Assembly (NCBI GenBank): GCA_944472155.2
Contig: OX235279.1
Coordinates: forward strand, 54,471,564 to 54,535,563
Direction of reading: 5' to 3'
DNA length: 64,000 nt
Origin: Trichobilharzia szidati
Lineage: Eukaryota > Platyhelminthes > Trematoda > Strigeidida > Schistosomatidae
A program made the translations under genes and the position numbers. The notes beneath the pieces are model-generated. The model was given only the letters and a program-made list of their open reading frames with translations. It was not told where the DNA came from and did not search any database. Positions 45,909-58,130 of this stretch are shown here, piece after piece. Within the stretch, counting starts at the first letter, position 1, and each line of letters begins with the position of its first letter.

Positions 45909-46822
45909 CTATTTTTGAGTACCTTTTAGTCCTGTCAATACTTTCATCAATTCCTCCAAGTTTATTTGACCGTCGCAATTTTCATCACACTTGGAAACGT
46001 AAGCATGGACTTCTTTCTTATTGTACTGAACAGAATTATTTTTCAGATAAGCCTTCAGTTCCCTTATAGATATAAGTCCATTTCGATTTTTGTCTATCTT
46101 ATTGAAGAGTTCACGTACTTCTGTTTCTCTACAAGAGAAGAAAAATTTAGATTACGGAACAAAGTGATATTAAAAGAAATCAATACAGAAGATATTCATC
46201 AGATGCATATTTATTCATTGGGAAGAAGATTCGTCGATATTTCATCCAACTTATTCCATCAAGCATATTCATATAATGAAAAAGAAGAAAAGTTTCAGCA
46301 AGGAATGTGCCCATTTCATGTTGTCACTTCTCTTCATCTACAGGCAGCCGAGAATGTTGCATGAGATTAACGGATCTGGAACATGAAATTTTACCACTGA
46401 GGACGCCGATCGTGGTTTTACAAATAGCCACGAGGGAAATGATGAATTCATATATGCGTTATAATATAATTTTAATGGTCTCAGCATAATAGCCTGGGAT
46501 GAAGATTATTAGGTTTTTATCCGATGTTGTGAGTGCTAGAAGTCTTGTTATGCAAGGGATAGAAATTAACTGTTGGTGTTTAATGCAACTATACTTTTAT
46601 GCCATCAAAATATGAAGTTTAAAACTCTTCCACATGCGTCTTAGGGAGAAATGTTAAGTGTTGTGTTTTCCTCTGCACAAAGAGTACACTTATGTGATGA
46701 TAATTGGGAAGATTTCAACAAATTCACTTGATGTGTGAAAGTCTTCAGTGTTACTTTCGCTAAATGAAAACTAGCCATGAGGCTGAAGTAAAAACTGATA
46801 ATGAATGCAGAACTTACGACAT
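45909..46822 (-). CDS. Small EF-hand calcium-binding protein 3
   Basis: Exon 2 (46128-45909) reads ETEVRELFNKIDKNRNG... to a TAG. It starts with a TTGTAG acceptor in phase 2. Exon 1 (46822-46818) is only ATGTC before a perfect GTAAGT donor, giving a 689-bp intron and a 74-residue product starting MSETEVREL. Loop 1 (DKNRNGLISIRE, residues 14-25) and loop 2 (DENCDGQINLEE, residues 50-61) both carry every calcium ligand. Basic helices lie between the loops and the tail is LTGLKGTQK. There is no signal or membrane segment. An in-frame ATG is absent from exon 2, so the gene is easily missed. The five-base exon is the least certain element, but it agrees exactly with the phase and position used by its paralogues. 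Confidence 0.8.
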
Positions 46823-46891
46823 TGGTTTTTCAAGAAGGGCGTTCATTATTCAAAATGAAATTGAGAGAGCTGTGCAAGTCTTATTAAGCCA

Positions 46892-46893
<2 letters not shown>

Positions 46894-46925
<32 letters not shown>
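46894..46925. repeat. (TA)n microsatellite
   Basis: About 16 units, immediately upstream of EF-hand gene 3 exon 1 on the minus strand. Confidence 0.9.
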
Positions 46926-46929
<4 letters not shown>

Positions 46930-47929
46930 CAAATGAGTACTAAATTGATGGTGAATGTGCATATTTGATAATTTGTCAAATGCCATTAACAAACACGACA
47001 ATAATCATTATCGATGAAAGAATTGCACATTAACCTCATTCCTCATTCTCATCACATTAGGGATTTTCTTTTTAATCTCAATTTTATTTTGTGAAAGCAA
47101 TGTTTGAACTTTAATTAATTACATGATTTACTACTACACGGTCGACTTGCCATCCAGTCCGCTTAAGCTTATTTTAAATAACTTCATCTAAATTAAAAAA
47201 CTGTTCTCTCCCTATATCGAATTTTACCACATGAAGTTCACTGGTGTTTAGACCGAGAATATGTTATGATGTTGGTTTACTGTTAGAAGGCAACTTATAC
47301 ACGTATTATAGTGAGAATAATCTCCGACGTTAGTGTGTACTGAAGAATTTTCGAATACGAAAGTTGGGATTATTTGTTCCTCTGTCCACAAGTGATATTA
47401 CATCATCTCTTTATCTCTGTATCAATTTGACAGCCATTTTGTTGAATTCTGTTGATGGTTTAGTTTGAGATATTTCACTGCATTTTTGGAAATCAATAAA
47501 GAATATGTTGTATCGCAACAGTTTTTTCAACATCAGATTTATTAGAGTGAAAAAGGTACCGAGCTTTGGAGTAATTTGTCATTCATAAGAGATACAGATT
47601 CATTGAGAAGACAAATTAGCTTCCTCTCAGAACTAATTCATATGTACCGCTCGACTGTAATATGAGGTCATATAATTTATACCATCAATGTATGAGTTAA
47701 TGAAAAATAAAACACGTCGCTTATGAAGCATCAGGATTTCAGAAGGTTTCAACATCTTAGCTCTTTGTGATGAAGAAAGCAAAATCACATCAGCCGTACA
47801 CTGCCACTGATGCTTACATTTTTGGCCTTTACATATTTGTGTACTTGTGATTAATATTGTGTTTCTAGCCATAACAGGTAAACTGCTGCCTGACAGAAGT
47901 GAACGATATAATTTTTTTATCACAGTTTG
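46926..47929. other. Intergenic DNA between EF-hand genes 3 and 4
   Basis: No gene recognised. A minus-strand frame at 47633-47923 has no domain. Confidence 0.35.
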
Positions 47930-48105
47930 ATTCCACGTAGTATTTTTGGTACAAGTATGGAATTTTCAGCATGTGATATCGGTAGCCCAAATTTTGTAGG
48001 CCGATCATTGATATCAGGTGTGCATTGGCAAGGGATCGAACCCCAGACCATGTGCACGGTCGGCAAGAGTCCTAAGCGCTTTACCATCAACGAGTCATCT
48101 TGCAT
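47930..48105 (-). mobile_element. tRNA-headed SINE, second copy
   Basis: The minus strand shows GTTGATGGTAAAGCGC (loose A box, about 48092-48077), then TTGCCGACCGTGCACATGGTC and GGGGTTCGATCCC (B box, near 48041). The block from GCCGACC through CCAAYGCAC is shared with the SINE at 23041-23280. The downstream body differs, so it may be another subfamily or a truncated copy. It cannot be a working tRNA because the arms do not pair. Confidence 0.65.
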
Positions 48106-48223
48106 AAATACTTAACGCAGTGAACCGAAGATTTAAAATATGATTTCACACATTGCCACAATAGATTCAATTTAAACAAATGGGATTTTATGTTAAGAAT
48201 GTCAGGAAATTAAGTAAAATATA

Positions 48224-48229
48224 TTTATT
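48224..48229 (-). terminator. Poly(A) signal of EF-hand gene 4
   Basis: AATAAA in sense, about 95 bases after the stop codon. Confidence 0.55.
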
Positions 48230-48321
48230 CATCTAGAATTTCTGAAAAAGTGATAAGTTTTCATTCATTTAGTTATATTATGAAACGAAATTTGTTTAGA
48301 ATATAATGTACTGTCCATTGC

Positions 48322-49686
48322 TCAATATCTCATAGTTCTGTAGCCTGAACTGAACATATTGTTTCGTGTAAATGCCTTCATAAATTCATGCAGACTTATT
48401 TGACCATCACCACTTTCATCGAGCCTTGAGATATATGCTTTTATTTCTTTATTCGTAACTTTGGCATCATGTGCTTTTAAGTAGGCTCGGAGTTCCTTCG
48501 CAGTTACGTATCCGTTGTGATTTGAGTCCATGTGGTCGAATATGGTTCGTATCTCTTGTTCCCTATTTGTAGAAAAGAAAAACTGATTAGAAAGATAATA
48601 TTCACTGACAGAGTATTTGAAAAAGGAGATGAAAAAAATAAACTGAATATCTTTTGTGCTATCTGGTTAGAAGAATTGTAGTTGTTAATTTTTTCATTTT
48701 CAACTCATGTAGTTCAAGATGTAATTTGATCTGTTGGATGTTAGTTTACTGTCTTAGATTAAATGACTTTTCTTTCGGATCATATCTTGTAGGATGTGTT
48801 AATCAATATCTTCAATGCTCTGACAGCAGACAAGTAAATCACTTGTCATGATGGGACAAAAATGCTTGCTTTCAAAACTGAAGTATTCGATGTTTATAAC
48901 ATTGGAAAACAATTTTTCAGCGTCATTCCTCACCATGAACTAATGGAAATAGTTTGGTGTCTAGGTAAACAGGGATACAACTTAAGAGTTCACTTCTCGT
49001 GTTCCACCAACTCAACAGACAAATTTAACAAAAAAATATGTCTGTGTATTCTGACTGGTTAACTGATTATACTGTCAAGGGAATATTTTCTCTAATCAAG
49101 CATATTGCTGTACAACACTTAGCAGTTTAAATATTTGACTTACATACTTTGTATCAAGTGGGCACATCTTAACTTTCACTTTATTTGCTTGGACTATACT
49201 TGCGCATTTATTCACCGAATTCTCATTACACGTTTACTATTTGCATACAGTTACACAGGTAATCCTTTACTACTAACCTCACACAGAAAATTAGTTACAC
49301 GATTAGTCAACTAGGAATGTCGAAAGACATTAAACCTGATATATTTTAAAGCGATGGATACTTCGATAAAGGGCACAGTCACATTAAAAATTTTATAGCC
49401 TTCTCTTATTCGCGTTCTTGTAATCCTATATCATGTTTTAAGAATTGACTTACTAATATGACAATTAAACTTGCCAACACTAGAATGACTTTTCAACGTC
49501 ATAGCACCATTTTATGCCTTCTGCAATCTGACTAGCTGTGCATGTAATCGAACATTGAATTAAACGTGTGCATCTTGATATCAGAGTGAGAAATATGTCA
49601 TCAAGTAAGTAATTTGAACACACAAGTGATTTGAAAAAGTGAGATTTTTCAAAGAAGTTTTCAACTTACGTTAGCTGCCGATCCAT
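48322..49686 (-). CDS. Small EF-hand calcium-binding protein 4
   Basis: Exon 1, 49686-49670 (ATGGATCGGCAGCTAAC), is followed by a perfect GTAAGT donor. Exon 2, 48562-48322, begins after an AAATAG acceptor. The 1107-bp intron is in phase 2. The 85-residue product starts MDRQLTEQEIRTIFDHMDSN. Loop 1 (DSNHNGYVTAKE, residues 18-29) and loop 2 (DESGDGQISLHE, residues 54-65) are canonical, and the intervening helices (LRAYLKAHDAKVTNKEIKAYI) resemble gene 5. A 16-residue tail after loop 2 ends RTMRY, longer than in genes 1, 3 and 5. No signal peptide; cytosolic calcium sensor or buffer by family. Starting at the Met in loop 1 would lose the first helix and is rejected. Confidence 0.88.
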
Positions 49687-49718
49687 TTTGTATTGTAGGA
49701 GAAAGTCACTCACTTACA

Positions 49719-49726
49719 TATTTATA
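49719..49726 (-). promoter_or_regulatory. TATA box of EF-hand gene 4
   Basis: TATAAATA in sense, only 33 bases before the ATG, implying a 5' leader of a few bases. Either the leader is extremely short, or trans-splicing or a different promoter is used. Confidence 0.45.
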
Positions 49727-49729
49727 TTG

Positions 49730-51754
49730 CCCACAGCTCACGTTTGCATCTCACATTTTCTAAAACGTGACAGCTTCTCATTGGTTGTTATATGAATTAG
49801 AGTATGGATTGTATTCACGTTAGTTTCTCAGCATCATATGTGTCTGATGTGGTGACACCTTTTTGATCATGTTGTGATGTGAAAAATGCAAATCACAGAA
49901 TATTCAAAACATATTTAGCAAAACAAAATTTTGTTTTGTTTAGCATTGCGTTAATTTTGTTTCTAAATTTTTAATATTAACTTTGTGGCTTTATTTAAAA
50001 GACGGGGGAATCAGTCACTTTATCTTTTCAACAGTAACGTAATTTCACACTGTTTGCATTGCTTGTCAGTAAGGGTAAATAAAAGGATGAATTGAGGTAA
50101 GGACTTGCATTATCAGCAGTTAATGGGAACGGTGGATAGTGTTTCTGTCCTAGATTTGGATTCGCCAACAGAGAAGTACTGAAATCTGGAGTGTCAATCT
50201 AAGCTAGTCGGTTATCAGTTGAAATTCGTTAAACAAAAATGAAAGGGCTTTTCACACCATTTGGCTTTGATTCATTATTTAGTTGTTGTTGGTCAATGAT
50301 GGTCGGACAAGAAAAATGTTCAGAGCGAGGAATTTCGAGTATTGAATGTGTCATCTAGAACTACGCTGAGGTGTGGAAATATGTTGAAGGACATACGTCT
50401 CATAATCTAGAAGTAAGAGATGCTGTGTGTCTATGGTAAAACTAAACATTTCTTCGTTTACATTGCTCAATATGTCTTTGTTTGCAAACATTACAATTTT
50501 GTCTCGTAAGCTCAATGCACATACAGCTGAAAGAATGATGCAGCAATTCTTTAAGGAAAGCTTACAAAATATTGAAGATAAACAGGTATGTAATGACTTT
50601 ACATGACATTTATAAGTATAAGTAAATGAAAACTTCAGATGAGATAGAAATATATAGCCAATTCCAATGAGAAATGGACCAACATATTTGTGAGGTTCAC
50701 TAATTGTTTTACAATCATAGATAGCTTGTCTGATGTAATTCAAATGCGTTAACGAAAAGATAGTCGTTTTCCCAAATTGTTGGTGCATTGCGGAATTCAG
50801 GAGCTACTTTTTTATTGAAACTGCTTATGTGAAAGCCAGTAAGATGGTAGACAGTAATCACTAGCGCTGCCTTTTTCACACAGTGATCAGTCACATAATA
50901 GTGATTCAGATAGTTCAATGAATATGAAACCTTTATCTCTATTTCATTGTAATCACGTTCTCACTTATTCTTTTGTATGCATAGTAGATAAGCTTTTTTC
51001 ATGATATCATATCCCTCAACAAAAGGGTAGATAAATGCATAATTATCTGACCTTCACAGTACACTGCTGTGATTACAAAAGGTGTACATCAGACGTCTAC
51101 TAAACTGATGGAAGCCTGAAAGCTTTCAAAGGAATCATAAACCTTTTAACTGCACATGACTATGCGCACAAATGTTCCTAGTCTGTGTTCAAAAAAGATG
51201 GTACAGTCATAGCCCTCAAATTTTAACTTTGGTCACTGCTTGCTAACCGATTCTGAGCTATATAGCATCACTTAAATTTGCCTTTACTAATTCCCTCAAA
51301 GTTTAATATTGTGTGGTCTTGCTATTTCTCCTATGGGTCCTTATATACTACGTCTTTTGAATGTTTTATTCAACACATTGATTTTACTATTTTTATGATT
51401 ACAGATATGTCCACTGCTGATCGTTATCGATATAATGATATTATTATTGTCGTTATTTTTATTATGATTTAATTTATAATTTGCAGCCAACTTATTAGGC
51501 ATTCACCAAAGAACCATAGCTGATTACTATTTAATATTTATTTGACAATTCATGTCAATAAAAGCAAATAATAAGTAGATGTATTTGAAAAAAATATTTG
51601 TACGCTTTCATATTCCTTTCACACTTTACTATGGGAACCTTTAATATCTCCCAATCAGTAAATCCTTTAAAAAACAAGTTTTTTTGAAGTTTAACTAATG
51701 ATTATTTTTCTTTTTGTTACATTTGAATGCAAATGAAGTGTCTTATTGGTATAA
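49730..51754. other. Intergenic DNA upstream of EF-hand gene 4
   Basis: Open frames on the minus strand at 50351-50788 and 50715-50918 have no recognised domain. No repeats shared elsewhere. Confidence 0.3.
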
Positions 51755-51892
51755 GTATAAAATCTGGGCACTATGGTAGAGTATAACTTCATTATGGATA
51801 AGACTTTATTCTGATAAATCACACAGTGTTTTATAGAAATATTAACTGATGACGTTTTGAGCACAAATTATTGCTCATAATGATATCAAGTG
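51755..51892. repeat. Dispersed hairpin repeat R5, copy b
   Basis: Matches 37431-37570 over about 130 bp. It abuts the right arm of R3 directly, whereas the left R3 arm has no R5 next to it. Confidence 0.75.
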
Positions 51893-52238
51893 GCAGTCAA
51901 CGTTTGTCTGTGAGATTGTAATAGCTAGATTACCAGAAAACTGCTACAGATCAATATAGCATTTCATTCCAGCGCTGCCTGAATTCTTCAAATTAAATCT
52001 AGCACCTTCGATCACCGAATGGACATTATGGTGTATAGTTGTAGTTGTAAACTGCCTTCATCTTCACATAATATCAAAACAGATTACAGAGAAATGCTAG
52101 CTGAAAGGAGGTCTCACAATAATTGTACAGTAGTTCAATATACAGTCATTCTTATCGCTATACTTGAAATTAAGTTGAAAGATAAATTATGAGAATTTAC
52201 GAGATGAAAAAGCGATGATTCTGTTGCACGACAAATTT
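51893..52238. repeat. Long inverted repeat R3, right arm
   Basis: Reverse complement of 44143-44489. The 7.4 kb between the arms holds EF-hand genes 3 and 4. Confidence 0.92.
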
Positions 52239-55200
52239 CAAATGATTTGTGTCTTAATTTTACCCTTCTTTCCTCATTTGTTTTTACTGAATTGAGGAGG
52301 CATTATCCTGTTTTATAAGCATGTGAGATTTTACTAATTTTCGTTCGGTGTTGTAAGTTTTATTCACTGCTGACTTGGAAATGCTTATGCCTGAATCTAA
52401 GCGAAATATTTCCTAAGGTGATTTAGTTTGATTGCATTCATTTTTTTGTCACAACACATATACGCAAAATAACTTGATGTATAACCGACATGTCACAGGA
52501 AATGGGTAGAATCTAGCTTTTGATAATAGAAACTCTTGATGGCCTAATTTGGAACGACTAGAAATGAATCTGTGGAGCTTGTTTATCACTTGGTCCTTTG
52601 ACAGGCAATTTCTATAATTTCAAAATACCTTATTTTTTCAGTTATCCAGATCTTCGAATAATTACAGAATCAATAAACAGCTATTAATTAAAAATCCTTG
52701 AAAGTATTTATCAAACATTATATTAAGCTGGTAGAATGAAGAATTGTCGCTCTTAGAGAACCAGTTAATCCACTGAGCTACCCAGTATTTCCTCTGTCAT
52801 ACTGCACTAAGTCTGCTCCATTTCATACTGTCTTGGCCAGTCTGTATTTATCTGCAATTTTGGAATGCTTTAAATTTACTATGTATTTTGATAAGGGAAG
52901 GAGACAATAATCTATGGGAACCTGTCAGTGCTTCCAGTTGCCCAGTGTTGCGTCAAATAACATATAGTCAGTTATTATTTCCCTTCAAGATTCTGTGTAA
53001 TCCATCGAAACTTTTCAATGAAATACTAATCATTGAAGTTTGAGAAAAGATTGCTTCACGCGGTTGGTCGTCCTTGTCTGTTTGAGAACAACATCCAGTG
53101 AAAGAAAAAATCTTCATTTGCTTAAAGTCACTCGTGCAGTGCATCAATAACTGCATTCACGCTCTGAAGGTATTTCATTTTGTTTGTTTGCTGACACTGA
53201 ATTATGAGGGAAAGCAAACGCGGAGCAATGTAACTGTCGACTTTACTTATAACTTGTTGAAGTCGTCACTTTCTCTTGTTATGGGGATATACTGAGGTGT
53301 TACATACATAAATTCCTAATAAAAATACGGAAATTTGTCGTTTTATGTGTTGTCAATTGAGAAATTTAGTTTAATATCCTTTCTAAGGGACTGTTTTGGG
53401 GAACTTTTTCGACGATAGTCCTTGTCTAAAATCTTCAGTGTAATAGGTATACTTCACACAATTTCCATGAGCATTGTTAACTGCTCAGCGTCATCTACGA
53501 TTTCACAAAGACAAATAAAAACCATAATAGACTCAAATACAAACTGAATTAATAGTTGTGAAATACTTGTCGAACACGTTAAGAATCTGTTAGATGTGGC
53601 TAATTATTTATGTAAAAATGAAATCTGGAAACATTTTTCGTTAAAAGGCGTGGATACTTGACCACCTTATATTGGGAAAACAGTTCCTAAACTGTAAAAA
53701 TCAAGTTAATAATAAGCTTCTGATATCCTGTTTTTAACCTTGATTTCCTAAGTGGTGTATCATCAGTCGATCTAGTCAGTCGATAAGCGGTGTATGGCTG
53801 TAAAGTGTATAATAATCTACTGTCAGATTTTGTTAGTAGCTACATTTTTAAAAGATTATCACTTCTTAAATATGAGACTCTATCAAGGACGTCATAAGTC
53901 GGATCAGAACTACAAAAGTTCAAGGGAACAAAATTACTGATGCTTTGTTTCACATGTTGGCCATCCGTATTCACAACCGCATCATCCTTTATCGATAAAG
54001 GGCTCATTCTATTTTGACAAAGAAGTTATAACACCTGTTTCATTTTAATAGGTGATAATGTTTTATTCAAACAGCTGTACAGCTTATATTATTCTGCATT
54101 AGCTACGGACGTGCTGAACGTGAATGTTGACTTTATTCTTCCGTTTCACAGGTGATTTTATATCTGAAAGTGAAGAACTCCAAAGCAATGGCCTAACCAA
54201 CGCATTATTAGTCATAGTTATATTCATCTGATGACCACCAATTCGGCTTTAAAGCCATGCAATCCAATTTACTATCAGCTGATAATAATGATAATATTCA
54301 TAGCATGAATTAATTTTAAGCTAATTAAAATTATACTCAGAACAATTACTTTAAAAAAAATAATAAATGAATGTAGAATCACACTGAGTTGATGTAGATG
54401 ACAAAGCATGTGAGTAAATGCATGCTTGTCAGCTATTATGTTCCACTTTTGTTTTTTATCGGGTTTTTTTCTGTAGAGAAAAAAAAACTATAAAAGATGA
54501 GAAATTATTGATATAGCATTTCTGTTTTCTCTGTGGAGGTGTACAAACAACTCTTGTCTTATAGCCGCTAAAAGCTAGCAGCCAATCAAAACAATGAATG
54601 CCCCAATTACGTACGTCAATAGCTGTCATTTTTACCACATATTTTTAAAATAATCTTTTACAAGGCTAAGTTTAAGATGTTGAAATGAAAAAATGTTTTG
54701 CAGTGATTGCATAAAAAATATCCTACCTTCACATGTTTCTTTTCAGCGACATAAAGTATGACTAAAGATCACTGCAGCCTTTGAAGAGTAATTGTTTATA
54801 TGCACACTTTTTACCTGAAAAGTGGGATTAAGTCGCATAAATTAGAGATGATACTGGTCCTGAATGGAAGCAAATATTTACTGAAGTTGTATAGCGACGA
54901 ATTCAGATTTCAGCTATTTAAATTTAAATACAGGTTTGAGGCTGAATAAAACATTTTGAAACTGTATGTGAAAAAGCCTACAGGAAGTTAAGGATCTGCA
55001 CAATTATCTGCATTACTACTGATCACAAAATTTTCACGCTTCGTTCTGAGCAGAATGAGGATAGTACGTAATGTAATCATACACCCAGTAATATTTGGAA
55101 AATAATGTCGACCGGACTACCTGCTATTGTTTGCAGTCTTAACAATCCTTAGTCTAGAATGGTCTGCCATTATCAGATTAAGTGAGTTCACTGGAAACGT

Positions 55201-55301
55201 CATTGAAACCACAGGAGCTGCAGGTTAATCGGAAGTATATTTATTATTAATAACAAGAATACGACAGGCTCCGAAAGTGCAAATGAAATTAATCTATTTT
55301 T
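52239..55301. other. AT-rich DNA without a recognised gene
   Basis: One minus-strand tRNA A-box-like string (GGTAGCTCAGTGGATTAAC, near 52765-52785) has no matching B box. Small frames elsewhere carry no domain. Confidence 0.35.
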
Positions 55302-55683
55302 ATGAAAATCATTCATAACTCGTAACTATATCCAAGTATATTCAAGATTTACACTCTACTTAGTTATACTTTTAATCTTATCAGTCCAGAAAAATCTATT
55401 TCTTTTTAAAATATTTAAATAACTCCTTGGAAATATAGTAATAAAAATTAATTTTTTGACTCTTACCTTTAACAGTCCTGATGAAGTACGCTGTATATTC
55501 AATCAAATTGACAAAAACCGTAACGGATTCGTTACACCAAGAGAACTAAGGGCATTTTTCAGAAAACATGATGCGAAATTTGACCGAAGGGAAATCAAGG
55601 AATTTATTAGTAGACTGGATGGAGATGGAGACGGTCAAATCAGTTTACAAGAATTAACTAAGGGTATCACTGGAAGATATTAG
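55302..55683 (+). CDS. Small EF-hand calcium-binding protein 5
   Basis: Exon 2, 55476-55683, follows a TTTAACAG acceptor in phase 2 and encodes PDEVRCIFNQIDKNRNG... to TAG. Exon 1 is best placed at 55302-55321 (ATGAAAATCATTCATAACTC|GTAACT), giving a 154-bp intron and 75 residues; this donor is only fair, so exon 1 is tentative. Both loops are fully canonical (DKNRNGFVTPRE, residues 19-30; DGDGDGQISLQE, residues 55-66) and loop 2 is a textbook DxDxDG site. The helix FRKHDAKFDRREIKEFI is nearly shared with genes 2 and 4. The product is soluble and lacks targeting signals. Extending the frame upstream to a TTG at 55456 would read intron sequence. Confidence 0.85.
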
Positions 55684-55834
55684 GTAGCTAAACACGCATG
55701 AGATGGAGTTTGCTAATCACTGTTAAATACTCTTCTGATGTGCTTCACGCTTTTTTCATTTCTTCTTGTTGGCTTCACTCACTTTACTCTGAAACACGAA
55801 AGTTAAATGAGCATTTTTAAAATCATTATTCTTT

Positions 55835-55840
55835 AATAAA
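55835..55840 (+). terminator. Poly(A) signal of EF-hand gene 5
   Basis: AATAAA about 150 bases after the stop codon. Confidence 0.55.
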
Positions 55841-58009
55841 ACTTATCAATAGATTTCAAGTTATTCTCAAAGAAAACGGTTTTCAAATAAAATTCCAAGT
55901 TGGTGAAAATAGTTTACAGAGAATGTTGGCAAAACCTTCAACCTGAATAGTGTTAACTAGCAAACAGCTTTAGATTGAATTTATTTATTTTTAAGTGCTT
56001 CTATACATCGCTTCATAGTTCTAAAGGGAATTCCCCTGGAAATATATCAGCTAAAAGAAAAATGGTATTGGTTTTCTAAAGTCATGGTTGTGGTATAAAG
56101 GTGTACCTACGGTTTTAACATGAAGTCAGTAAACGTACTAAAACTCAGTTTCGCCCAGCTTAATTCATTCCGAATATCCGAAAAGTCAATAGGTAGTTAG
56201 GTGCATTTTGTTAAGGTTGGGAGTGTTTACAGTGTATACATATAGATCAAACAAGGCTGTTGGGCTCCTGGCCAATTATGAACATAAAACTTGTCAATAT
56301 TCTTTATTGGCTGATATCGTAAATAGCTTCTTCATTGCTAGGACCTCTAAAACCATACATTCAGTAGTCTAAAAGTTAAGACCCACCTTTAACATCTACA
56401 AAACCATGCTGGAAAATTTAAGTTTACATCAGTTCCATGTAATATTTCTTGGTTCTTGATATGAACAACAATAGATACGGTTAAGTAAGAGGACATACTG
56501 TTGCACCTACAATCTACAACATTAGAGTTTCTCATAAACGAGTAAAATGAAAAAAAATTTAGTTGACCTCAATACTTTTTTGGTAAGAGACGGCCTAATT
56601 TGACGCGTTTTATCTTATGAATAACTAAAATATCTGGAATAAAATTCAAGATTCTTCAGAATGCACTAAATCCAGTGGCATCGATCATAAGGGTAGACAT
56701 CAGAGGTTTGATTTGGATGTTTTTTGAAAGTATAATCGAATTGATTTAGTAATAACACCTTTTCAATAATTATGTTAGTATGCAATCGGTACTGGAAATT
56801 ACCAGATCTACTTATATGACAACCTACGTGGAAGTCTCAATAAATAAAATATATAATGTTATTTAACCGTAGGAGCATGTAAAATATAGAAAATAGAGAA
56901 TACAGGAACAGAATTTCTAAGTGCATGTAGATAGAATTCCATTTCTTCGATCACCCTCTATCATGCTTAAGGCTTACTTTTAAACAATATTCATCCGAGT
57001 AATTTGAGTAAAGCTGCTGTAATAAAAATTAGGAGCGTCATAAGATAAGTAGATTAGTTAAGTTCATTTTCACTGCTTCTATACTGGGGCTTAATATGGA
57101 TCAACTATTACAGAAATAACTACGTCGTTTTACTGACAAATTATTAGACATACCCGCAGATACCCAATTTTACTCCTACCACTTCCGAATTTCCTCGAGT
57201 TTTGTTTCATTTAATTTGTAAAACCAGAAAATGTTTGATAGAGCTCAATCTTTTCACCGACATATTCGTAGAAGAAAATTTCCGGCTCCTTAATGATTAT
57301 GAGAAACTTTCAAATCAGAACATTGCCTTCAGACCTCTTTATAAATTATTTTCCCATGAAACTGAAAATTTCACTTTTGGAGTGAAATAGTGACTACAGT
57401 AACTAGAAACCAAGGGTAAAAATTCACTACAGTTTTCTTTCTGGAATCTCGAATTTCGTGACTTGTAACTAAGTGTACTGGCAGACTGTCCAAGCACCTA
57501 GTCGGAATTTGGCTATTCGGGTATACAGATGATGATCTTAATCCTCAAAGAATAAAATTATCATTGTCAGTTGTTAAGAAAAATAAATGCCAGAAATATT
57601 AACGGATAAAATAGGAAACTCAGTTAAGCAGTCTTACTCAGTTTAAGAACATTAAGTGATGGATATCTCCAAGAAATAATCATCATCATAACAGCAAATG
57701 CTTTGAAACAAGAATTCGGTTCACAAGAGTTAGAGGTTCAGAAGTTTGACTAATGTCTTTTTGAACATACTTCTGTCATTCAGGATCACATGCTGAAGTA
57801 GAATATACTGTGGGTCTAAAACATTATCCCCGATGCTTAACACAACCATACACAGTAATTGTGTTAGATTTTTTGATGTGGTTCCAATTATTCTTATTGA
57901 AGTTAAATGAAGAGACCCAAAAAAAATTACAATCTGTCATACTCACAATCAAGCAGAAAAAGAAAAGTACCTGACTCAGTACTCAGTAGAGATTTGCCTT
58001 AAAAACACA
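55841..58009. other. AT-rich DNA without a recognised gene
   Basis: A plus-strand frame at 57202-57390 (about 62 codons) has protein-like composition but no domain or splice context. No repeats matched. Confidence 0.3.
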
Positions 58010-58130
58010 AAGAATAAGAGAGAACTTAATTAGACCACAAGCTGATAAAGGAAGAACCACAGTAATTATGAAGGGAGAAGACTATACCAAGTAATCGGAT
58101 AATTTGAACGATGATACTGATGTACACCAG
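58010..58130 (+). mobile_element. Penelope-like element copy 9, RT fingers fragment
   Basis: The frame LIRPQADKGRTTVIMKGEDYTK, a stop, then SDNLNDDTDVHQKK matches the PLE fingers pattern (ADKGxxTVIMxxxDYxxK...LLxD). It resembles a different subfamily from copies 5 and 6 (KPDKGSGVVVLD). Only about 40 codons remain. Confidence 0.6.

Noticed and set aside
45966..46364. 132-codon plus-strand open frame
   Set aside because: It is the opposite strand of EF-hand gene 3 exon 2 and the neighbouring intron; the minus-strand reading has two complete EF-hand loops.
47995..48105. Functional minus-strand tRNA gene
   Set aside because: Good B box, but no cloverleaf can be folded; the head is shared with a SINE at 23.2 kb.
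52760..52790. tRNA gene on the minus strand near 52.77 kb
   Set aside because: Only an A-box-like string is present, without a B box or foldable arms.
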